A stretch of 11,013 nucleotides of DNA from assembly GCA_013139755.1 (NCBI GenBank), contig WTAG01000410.1, positions 1 through 11,013 of the forward strand, written 5' to 3'. The translations under genes were made by a program, and so were the position numbers. Below the pieces are notes generated by a model. The model saw only the letters and a list, made by a program, of their open reading frames with translations. It was not told where the DNA came from and made no database searches. Below, piece by piece: positions 6,311-11,013 of the stretch (positions are counted from its first letter, which is position 1; each line of letters opens with the position of its first letter). This DNA comes from Methylomarinum sp. (GTDB lineage: Bacteria > Pseudomonadota > Gammaproteobacteria > Methylococcales > Methylomonadaceae).

Positions 6311-6727
6311 ATGAAACATATTATATTAAGCATTAAACCATCATTCTCAAATGAAATATATAACGGGCAGAAGAAAGTAGAGCTTAGGAAAAAAATTGGA
6401 CATTTATTTACCACAAATAATCTAATTTATATTTACAGTTCAGCCCCAGAACAAAAAATATCAGGACATGCATTGATTAAAAAAGTTTCTGAAATGCCAA
6501 TAAGTGATATTAAAGCTCAAGTTATTAGTTTAGCCTGTATTTCAGAAACTGCATTTGATGATTACTACAAAGGTCATAGCACAGGGTTTGTAATTTGGTT
6601 AAAAGATATAGTGAAATATGAAGATCCATTACCGCTAGAAAAACTAAAAAATGAAGGATTCTCTGCTCCTCAATCTTTTTGTTATGTTAGTGATAGAATT
6701 GGTAGGTTGCTGAGGGACAGTAAATGA
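6311..6727 (+). CDS. ASCH-domain protein
   Basis: 138 aa, spanning one ASCH domain (a PUA-like beta barrel that binds RNA or modified nucleosides). The N-terminus LSIKPSFSNEIYNGQKKVELRK carries the signature 'sIkP....I..G.K..E.R' at residues 6-27. Later elements include LIYIYSSAPEQKISGHALIKKV and FVIWLKDIVKYEDPLPLEKL, typical of the COG4933-like branch. The ASCH protein YqfB of E. coli hydrolyses N4-acetylcytidine using a Lys in the same G-x-K motif; here Lys21 is kept, but the residue three further on is Glu, not Thr, so the same reaction cannot be assumed. AAGGTG lies 6 nt before the ATG. Its stop overlaps the kinase start by 4 bp (ATGA), so the two are co-translated. Confidence 0.87.
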   Translation: MKHIILSIKPSFSNEIYNGQKKVELRKKIGHLFTTNNLIYIYSSAPEQKISGHALIKKVSEMPISDIKAQVISLACISETAFDDYYKGHSTGFVIWLKDIVKYEDPLPLEKLKNEGFSAPQSFCYVSDRIGRLLRDSK

Positions 6728-7287
6728 AAATAGGCATTTTTGGAATTTCAGGAGCAGGCAAGAGTTTTTTTGTATCTAAAATTTGCTCAAAAAACACTGG
6801 TTTTATTGGTACTAAAGCCTCAAAAATTATAGCTCAGGCTTCAAATAAAATATTATTACATGAACTGACCTTAAAACAGGTTGATAGTAATCAACTTGCA
6901 CTAATTAATGGCTTCAAATATTTTTACGATAAAAATAAAAATAAAAATAAAAATATAATAATTGAATTACACAATCTCATTGAAACCCCTACTGGAATAG
7001 TAGAAATTGATGATTATGTTATAGATAGCCTGAATTTAGATGTCGCGTGTTTTTTATTTATACCCCCAGAAATAATTTTTAACCAGCGACTCAATGATAT
7101 AAGTAGAGTTAGGGCAACTATGTCTATTTGTGGATTGAAAGAATTGCAAGATAGGTCTTTATCCAAATTTAATTCCACATTCACTAGAGAAAATATACCT
7201 TTTATTAAGCTGACCGAAAGTAATCTTAAGCCCTTTCTATCGTTTGTCAGGGAGCTTGAAGTTAAAAGAGAGTCTTCAAATAACTGA
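6724..7287 (+). CDS. P-loop NTPase, nucleotide/nucleoside kinase-like
   Basis: 187 aa. Walker A is GISGAGKS (7-14) immediately after strand 1 (MKIGIF), as in small kinases of the adenylate/thymidylate type. Residues 78-84 (IIIELHN) could be the second core strand. The Arg-rich segment QRLNDISRVRATMS (about 123-136) occupies the place of a kinase lid. A simple run K70-N-K-N-K-N-K-N77 sits in a loop and is encoded by a hexanucleotide repeat. The gene overlaps ASCH by 4 bp and is the last gene of that arm. The substrate is unknown; next to ASCH and GNAT, a modified nucleotide is a reasonable guess. A regulatory ATPase is the alternative reading. Confidence 0.75.
   Translation: MKIGIFGISGAGKSFFVSKICSKNTGFIGTKASKIIAQASNKILLHELTLKQVDSNQLALINGFKYFYDKNKNKNKNIIIELHNLIETPTGIVEIDDYVIDSLNLDVACFLFIPPEIIFNQRLNDISRVRATMSICGLKELQDRSLSKFNSTFTRENIPFIKLTESNLKPFLSFVRELEVKRESSNN
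6931..6954 (+). repeat. Hexanucleotide tandem repeat (AAAAAT)4 inside the kinase gene
   Basis: Four exact copies encode Lys-Asn four times. Because the unit is 6 bp, gain or loss of a copy keeps the frame and changes the loop by two residues. The A5 runs could also slip and shift the frame. Confidence 0.85.
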
Positions 7288-7307
7288 GAAAAAGAATCTC
7301 TTTCTAG

Positions 7308-7330
7308 CAGGTAATATTTTAATCTACCTG
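7308..7330 (+). terminator. Weak hairpin after the kinase gene
   Basis: CAGGTA (7308-7313) pairs with TACCTG (7325-7330) around an 11-nt loop, 20 bp after the kinase stop. A short T run (GTTTTT, 7341-7346) comes 11 nt later, too far for a classical intrinsic terminator. Confidence 0.3.
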
Positions 7331-7344
7331 TACTGATCAAGTTT

Positions 7345-7625
7345 TTAAGTCGCTTTTGTCATTTCTCTGCTCTTCGCTTTTTCAATAACGCTGTAGTCAT
7401 CTGAACTTCTTTTTTCAGCACTCAACTTTGCAAACATCAAAATTTCGCTTTTTCTCTTTCTAAATTCCTTGGCATTCTATTGAGCTTACTTTATCTGCAT
7501 CCAGCTTGGCAAACATCAAGACTCGCTTTTACTTTTTCGCAGGCTTATATCCTCCACATCCGCATTAACTTTTTCACATCAAACCTTGATTCACAGCACT
7601 CAACTTCTGCTCTTTCAACAATAGA
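7345..7625 (+). repeat. Dispersed T/C-rich repeat B, copy B2 (two 79-bp units)
   Basis: Two related units begin GCACTCAACTTTGCAAACAT (7418) and GCATCCAGCTTGGCAAACAT (7497). On minus, their ATG codons lie at 7437 and 7516, 79 bp apart, and start MFAKLSAEK (30 codons, stop at 7345) and MFAKLDADK (18 codons, stop at 7460). The core 7368-7540 aligns with B3 at 10264-10433, including the inter-unit CTTTGGCAT-like words. A third, decayed unit begins near 7595. Together with A3 this fills the gene-free interval 7288-7782. Confidence 0.7.
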
Positions 7626-7661
7626 TTTCCTTTCTGCTGATTGCTCTCAAAAAAAGAAAAT

Positions 7662-7745
7662 AACCATGAAATAACTATTGGCGGCTTTATCGCCATATAG
7701 TTGATCGACAAGTTATAAGAATTTTAAAGCTGTCACAGGGTTTAA
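7662..7745 (+). repeat. Dispersed hairpin repeat A, copy A3 (short form)
   Basis: It has the same flanks as A2: AACCATGAAATAACT on the left and GATCGACAAGTTATAA, then TTTAAAGCT, on the right. The long interior is replaced by a compact hairpin, AACTATTGGCG (7673-7683) / CGCCATATAGTT (7691-7702), with one bulge. It lies about 80 bp past the end of the minus-strand three-gene operon and could act as its terminator or 3' stabiliser. Confidence 0.65.
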
Positions 7746-7782
7746 ACTCCGCGACGCTTTTCATTGCCTTGGTCGGTAGACA

Positions 7783-8670
7783 TTATATATCTGTATCTAT
7801 TCCTTCATTATCGCTATCACTCAGAGAAATAGAATCAAAGTTCCAGCGCACAAAATGATCTAATAATTCAATGCTCACTTCACTCCGCCTCATCGCTGGG
7901 TAAACTGTTTCAAATATTTCGTTGGTTTCTTCTTCTAAATAAGGGCAATTTAAGCCTTCAATGGCATGAATACCTTCAAGTATCCGCTCCATTTTTTCAG
8001 CTAAAATATCGTAGGTTTCTACGGAGGAGCTATGACGGTGTAGAGCAAAGAGTCTTACTGTGTAATTTTCTGACTCTTCATAGCTGTCTAAATTAAGATA
8101 AAGACTGCCCGCGTGTTCTAACCCTTCATCAAATATATTGTTTTCAATTAATGGCCTGATTTTATTATTGAAACTGTCGGGTAATGCTACACGCATATAA
8201 CGGTTAGCTCGCCATCTTGCTAATGTTTCACAGCTTGATTTGGCTAATTGTTTTGGCTGTGTCGCGTGTATCGTAATTTGAGCAAGAAAGTCTTGCTTAT
8301 TTATTTGCAGTATTTTTGAGGCTTCGGCTTTGTACCAAAAATTGTCTGATAATTCTAATTCAAGATTGCGAGTGCTTCTAGCATCAAGGTTCAGAAAATA
8401 AGGTGGTTTAGGTGTGTTTCCTTTTTTTCTTCGTGCAATAACAAACTCAAGTGTTGTTTCTGTCAGGTTCTTAGCAGCAATGTCACAGTTTTGGGAAAGG
8501 AGTATTAATGCATTACGTTTGTCAGTTAACTGTTTTTCTATATCTTCGGATAGAGTCTTACTACCTGCCCAACAAAATTGGAAAAAACCAGCAGGCAAGG
8601 ATTTACAAAACAGGTATGTTCCTTGTACCCAGCCTTGGCTAAATAATTCGATACCTACTGATTCGTTCAT
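7783..8670 (-). CDS. Unidentified 295-aa protein with SQNCDIA motif
   Basis: No confident family name. The anchors are ILLSQNCDIA (56-65) followed by LEFVIARR, and ETLARWRANRYMRVALPDSFN (148-168). The pairing of an 'SQ-x-CD-I' motif with a downstream 'LARW..NRY.R.ALPD.FN' motif is, from memory, shared by a scattered family of uncharacterised accessory proteins; this needs a profile search. Cys62 and Asp63 are candidates for catalysis or metal binding. The C-terminus is very acidic (SLSDSDNEGIDTDI). No signal or membrane segment is seen, so it is likely cytoplasmic. It is the third and last gene of the operon, its ATG overlapping the stop of the HTH gene (ATGA), so it should be made in step with that protein. 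It is the most likely effector of the set. Confidence 0.72.
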   Translation of the reverse strand: MNESVGIELFSQGWVQGTYLFCKSLPAGFFQFCWAGSKTLSEDIEKQLTDKRNALILLSQNCDIAAKNLTETTLEFVIARRKKGNTPKPPYFLNLDARSTRNLELELSDNFWYKAEASKILQINKQDFLAQITIHATQPKQLAKSSCETLARWRANRYMRVALPDSFNNKIRPLIENNIFDEGLEHAGSLYLNLDSYEESENYTVRLFALHRHSSSVETYDILAEKMERILEGIHAIEGLNCPYLEEETNEIFETVYPAMRRSEVSIELLDHFVRWNFDSISLSDSDNEGIDTDI

Positions 8671-9254
8671 ACCGCATTTGGTCTATTTAAAAATTCTTCC
8701 TGTTTGGTAATGTGTTTTGGTAGTGTCGGTTGTGATTGCTTATTAATACGTTTGGCTATGGCTTTAGAAAACATAGCGACTTGTTCCAAATTAATATTTT
8801 CACTTGTCAGAATATCAAATAAGCGTTTATTCGCAATTCGTACCGTCAATGTACTCGCACCTAATTTATATGGGCAATTTGAACTAATGATATTTAAGGC
8901 TTCATTAACTTGTTTAGCACGGCTTTCTGTTTCTTGTTGTGGCTTTTGTTTGGAATTATTTAATAAATTGTATAAGTTTTGCCGACTGGTTAAAAATACT
9001 TTGGCTAAGTGTTGCTTACTTAACCCTAATATTTTTTCTGCCTGTTGAATTACATCACCTACTGTTAAGCTATCGGTTTGTTGAGCAATAGGAAAATAGC
9101 TGCTGGGAGTCTCAGACGTAAGGCTATTCTCACTCAACTGAGGTAAGAAGTAGATTGTTATATTTTCATTAGTTCCCGTTGTTGCAATGGCAGGCATTCC
9201 ATTAAGAGCTAGAGCAGCAATTCCACAGGCTGTTGAAATTTGTTTATTATTCAT
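8667..9254 (-). CDS. Helix-turn-helix protein with hydrophobic N-terminus
   Basis: 195 aa. Residues 64-105 form a Xre-like helix-turn-helix: ILGLSKQHLAKVFLTSRQNL, with helix 2 at about 79-87 and recognition helix at about 90-100 (SRQNLYNLLNN). This resembles the DNA-binding half of Xre/MbcA-type antitoxins. The N-terminus is unexpected: residues 8-24 (TACGIAALALNGMPAIA) are hydrophobic and end in A-I-A, like a signal peptide but without a basic n-region beyond Lys4. The C-terminal half (110-195) is unassigned. The start is firm: GGAGGT 5 nt before the ATG, inside the end of the previous gene, with an 8-bp overlap. Expected role: autoregulator, and perhaps antidote, of the operon, acting on the palindrome at 10183-10196. 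Confidence 0.72.
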   Translation of the reverse strand: MNNKQISTACGIAALALNGMPAIATTGTNENITIYFLPQLSENSLTSETPSSYFPIAQQTDSLTVGDVIQQAEKILGLSKQHLAKVFLTSRQNLYNLLNNSKQKPQQETESRAKQVNEALNIISSNCPYKLGASTLTVRIANKRLFDILTSENINLEQVAMFSKAIAKRINKQSQPTLPKHITKQEEFLNRPNAV

Positions 9255-10125
9255 TGGCTACCTCCCATTCTTGTTTTGCTCCCTCTGTAATAACGTTCCA
9301 AAAAAATTGACTGGATAAAGTATATAAACTATCAAGTTGTTCCATTATTGTATTTGTTTGTAACTTTAAATCCTCAGAAAAATCTATTCGATGGTCTGTG
9401 CTCAGTATGCCGTAATTTTGGGTCGGATGATATTTTTCAAGATAAGGGTTTAATATTAAAACAGCTTGTTGATCTGATTCCAACATGTCAGCAGGCAACC
9501 ATCGACCAGGGAAGCCTGTTATATCTGCCTTAACCTCTTCAGTCGTAATTGCCATAAATTGATTTTCACCTGTTTTAGCAATAGATTGTGAAATCCCTAC
9601 TGTTTCAGCAGAAAAGCTGGGGTGAAATGGCAATAAACTTGGATCTATATAGTCGCTTAATTCCTTTTCCTGGCAAGGAAGTATTACATCAATATAGCGT
9701 AAACTGGCTTGTTTTATTAAGACATTCTTTAAATCATTTAGATGGGCGGTAAATACAGTTAAAATATTTTTTATATCATTACTATATGTATCATAGTTTC
9801 GGTATTGGGTGTTTTTTATGGTTAAACGATTGTGAATAAGCTCAACTGATTGGGTTTTATTGAAACCACGAAAAACCAAACGTTTAGAATTGCTTTTATG
9901 TTGCTTTAATTCACCGTAACCATCACCTGCGCCCTCTAGCTTAAATTGAAAGCCAATTTCAACAACCTCACTATCAATTTTCTCGACAAAGCCTAGTTTA
10001 ATCATAGCTTTGTGCAAATTTTCTAGCTCTTGCTCTGTACCTAACTCAAGGGAAGGTAAATTACTAAAATGGATTTGTGCTTGTACCAAGACAAGAGGGG
10101 CTTTTATTAGTCGTTTTTTTGTCAT
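9247..10125 (-). CDS. TIGR04255-like protein
   Basis: 292 aa. The N-terminus KAPLVLVQAQIHFSNLPSLE matches the opening of the TIGR04255 family ('aPLvEv..qIrFs'), and SLRYIDVILP (141-150) corresponds to its 'glRYiN.i' strand. The C-terminal part (LDSLYTLSSQFFWNVITEGA) matches the helical end. Length is in the family's usual range. TIGR04255 proteins are sporadically distributed and of unknown function, a pattern typical of accessory or defence genes. It is the first gene of a three-gene operon, overlaps the HTH gene by 8 bp, and follows a sigma70-like promoter. The ATG is preceded only by a weak AGAG, so translation may be modest. The family assignment is from recalled motifs. Confidence 0.75.
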   Translation of the reverse strand: MTKKRLIKAPLVLVQAQIHFSNLPSLELGTEQELENLHKAMIKLGFVEKIDSEVVEIGFQFKLEGAGDGYGELKQHKSNSKRLVFRGFNKTQSVELIHNRLTIKNTQYRNYDTYSNDIKNILTVFTAHLNDLKNVLIKQASLRYIDVILPCQEKELSDYIDPSLLPFHPSFSAETVGISQSIAKTGENQFMAITTEEVKADITGFPGRWLPADMLESDQQAVLILNPYLEKYHPTQNYGILSTDHRIDFSEDLKLQTNTIMEQLDSLYTLSSQFFWNVITEGAKQEWEVANE

Positions 10126-10167
10126 TTGCTCTAACCATAGACTAAGTTAGTGTGTTTTTATAGTATT

Positions 10168-10197
10168 ATTTTACAGTTTATTTGACATGTTTGTCAT
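10168..10197 (-). promoter_or_regulatory. Sigma70-like promoter of the three-gene operon
   Basis: On minus, ATGACA (10197-10192) and TAAAAT (10173-10168) are each one base from consensus and 18 bp apart. Transcription would start near 10160, leaving a leader of about 35 nt before the ATG at 10125. Confidence 0.5.
10183..10196. promoter_or_regulatory. Palindromic operator TGACA-N4-TGTCA
   Basis: Perfect 5-bp half-sites flank a 4-bp spacer, covering the -35 box and the start of the spacer of the operon promoter. A dimeric HTH repressor bound here would block RNA polymerase; the operon's own second gene encodes a suitable candidate. Confidence 0.5.
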
Positions 10198-10250
10198 AAA
10201 AAAACCTATAAAGTTCCTTACTATTTTTATAACACTATGATAAAGCCAGT

Positions 10251-10440
10251 TTATGCTCTATTTCTCTTCACTTTTTCAATAGCGTGGTAGTCGTCTGTAT
10301 TTCCTTTTCTGCGCTCAGCTTGGTAAACATCAGAATTTCGCTTTTGCTCTTTCCAAAGCCTTTGGCATACTGTCGAACTTATTTTCTCCACTCCAAACTT
10401 GGCAAACATCGAAACTCGCTTTTTCTTTTTCGCTTTTTCC
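10251..10440 (+). repeat. Dispersed T/C-rich repeat B, copy B3 (two 79-bp units)
   Basis: The units at 10311-10353 and 10388-10433 have minus-strand ATGs at 10330 and 10409, again exactly 79 bp apart. The second opens a 52-codon frame (10409-10251) starting MFAKFGVEK; the first reads MFTKLSAEK and then shifts frame. The peptide DDYHAIEKVK, downstream in the long frame, parallels DDYSVIEKAK in B2, so a one-base deletion separates the two halves in B3. No Shine-Dalgarno is visible. The T-rich continuation to about 10540 runs into the group II intron. Confidence 0.68.
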
Positions 10441-10576
10441 TAATTTCCACTATAAATTTTGAAAAAGCAACACCCTTTTTTTTACGTCAAACCCTGCTTT
10501 TTCACAGAGTTATGTTCATCGCATCGAGCTTACTTTTTTTCAAATCAAACTGGCTTCACAGCCCTTTCCCTCCTAA

Positions 10577-10610
10577 GAACCGTACTTGCGAGTTTCCCAG
10601 CATACGGCTC
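10577..10610 (-). ncRNA. Group II intron domain V (catalytic hairpin)
   Basis: Exactly 34 nt on minus. The 5' strand GAGCCGTAT carries the AGC catalytic triad and pairs with GTACGGTTC; a bulge is followed by a GAAA-capped upper stem (GCTGG-GAAA-CTCGC). The upper stem has one U-C mismatch compared with the usual form. The lower stem and tetraloop, which make the tertiary contacts, are intact. Confidence 0.85.
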
Positions 10611-10669
10611 AAGCCCTTTAAAAGCCGAGTATTTTCGACCCGCCCGCTCATTTCTTATTAGAGGTCATA

Positions 10670-11013
10670 TTACCCTCTAATCAAGGCTCTTTCCAGTGTT
10701 GTACTTGCTAAAAATAAACGATCATAGTTTCGTGTGCGACATTGTTTCTCTGCTCGGTCTTTAAAGTACTCCCGATAGGCAGAGTCATAAGGGTTCGCGT
10801 CTCCACGAACTTTAACGTGGTAACGAATAGGCACATCGGCCATCCGAAATAACCCTAGCCATTGTCGCTTCCCTTGTTTATTGACCACAAACGTACCGAA
10901 ATTACTTCGCCCTTCTATGCGAGAGCGATAACGGTGTATTATCCATGCATTGGTTTTGTTTCGGTGACGACATCGCAACCAGCGTTGCACTCCGAAGTAT
11001 ATATCATTATCCA
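10670..11013 (-). CDS. Group II intron reverse transcriptase/maturase, C-terminal part
   Basis: Partial: the frame is open to the right window edge (DNDIYFG precedes the GTG at 10990, which is therefore not the start). The visible ~114 residues are the region after the reverse transcriptase domain. RHRNKTNAWIIHRYR and SNFGTFVVNKQGKRQWLGLF belong to the maturase/DNA-binding end, and HVKVRGDANPYDSAYREYF is the well-known 'H.KvrG.aNPYD..y..YF..R' tail. The visible end lacks a clear CxxC HNH zinc motif, so the endonuclease may be degenerate or absent. The maturase would bind the intron RNA, help splicing and drive retrohoming. It ends about 60 nt before domain V, so the ORF lies in domain IV as usual. 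Confidence 0.88.
   Translation of the reverse strand, partial: DNDIYFGVQRWLRCRHRNKTNAWIIHRYRSRIEGRSNFGTFVVNKQGKRQWLGLFRMADVPIRYHVKVRGDANPYDSAYREYFKDRAEKQCRTRNYDRLFLASTTLERALIRG

Larger units (their letters stand above)
10544..11013 (-). mobile_element. Group II intron, 3' part (runs past the right edge)
   Basis: Two linked pieces show this: the C-terminus of an intron-encoded maturase and, about 60 nt after its stop, a 34-nt domain V. Beyond domain V the strand reads a purine-rich linker, then a short GGCT/AGCC hairpin that could be domain VI, and GTTTGAT, which would give a 3' end in AY near 10544. The 3' boundary is therefore approximate. The intron lies head-on against repeat B3. The 5' part, domains I-III and most of the reverse transcriptase are outside the window. 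Confidence 0.82.

Noticed and set aside
7014..7340. Minus-strand open frame of 108 codons opposite the kinase gene
   Set aside because: It is antisense to a gene with Walker A and translational coupling; it has no motif of its own.
7345..7625. Repeat B as a CRISPR array
   Set aside because: There are only two or three diverged units per site, the intervening sequence is also conserved between copies, and no cas gene is present.
7480..7674. Plus-strand open frame of 64 codons
   Set aside because: It is a reading of repeat B2 and A3; the similar word WQTS in B1 comes from the shared repeat, not from a conserved protein.
8414..9048. Plus-strand open frames opposite the HTH and SQNCDIA genes
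   Set aside because: They are antisense shadows of well-supported overlapping minus-strand genes with proper Shine-Dalgarno coupling.
10284..10680. Plus-strand open frames of 125 and 73 codons
   Set aside because: They run antisense through repeat B3 and the group II intron domain V; the Phe/Ser/Leu-rich product reflects T/C-rich repeat DNA.

Overview
The window looks like an accessory, repeat-rich stretch of an AT-rich proteobacterial chromosome, most likely gammaproteobacterial. The reasons are a DUF1499 exported protein, GTAG-headed REP palindromes, a Doc-type toxin-antitoxin pair, a bacterial group II intron, and Shine-Dalgarno starts with standard-code genes. The genus cannot be fixed from the sequence. 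No rRNA, tRNA or CRISPR array is visible.

Left part (1-2536): the tail of an ABC-transporter permease converges on a DUF1499 exported protein (minus strand). A gene-free stretch follows, bounded by two inverted REP palindromes and a piece of a dispersed T/C-rich repeat. Next is a lipoprotein carrying a Kunitz/BPTI-type protease-inhibitor domain with all six cysteines and Arg at P1, a eukaryote-typical fold that is rare in bacteria.

Middle (2537-7340): about 900 bp of stacked repeats (REP, an 18-bp terminal-inverted-repeat element, repeats A1 and B1, and a possible group II intron 3' scar) leads into an AbrB antitoxin-Doc toxin pair. This converges on a small unidentified gene. Between repeat copies A2 and A3 lies a four-gene divergent module: a GNAT acetyltransferase and an unidentified tail-anchored membrane protein on minus, and an ASCH-domain protein overlapping a P-loop kinase-like protein on plus. 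Only 27 bp separate the two divergent start codons. The GNAT arm ends in a clear intrinsic terminator.

Right part (7340-11013): repeats B2 and A3 precede a tightly overlapping minus-strand operon of three genes. In transcription order these are a TIGR04255-like protein, a helix-turn-helix protein with an odd hydrophobic N-terminus, and an unidentified 295-aa protein with an SQNCDIA motif. A sigma70-like promoter overlapped by a TGACA-N4-TGTCA palindrome lies upstream, suggesting self-regulation as in toxin-antitoxin or defence modules. Repeat B3 follows, and then the 3' end of a group II intron (maturase C-terminus plus a recognisable domain V) running off the window.

Two dispersed repeat families (A: hairpin elements; B: 79-bp tandem units whose minus strand repeatedly encodes a peptide starting MFAKL) separate the gene modules. 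This is the layout of a hot spot that collects small toxin-antitoxin or defence-like cassettes. The best candidates for undescribed systems are the three-gene TIGR04255/HTH/SQNCDIA operon, the GNAT/membrane/ASCH/kinase module and the Kunitz lipoprotein.
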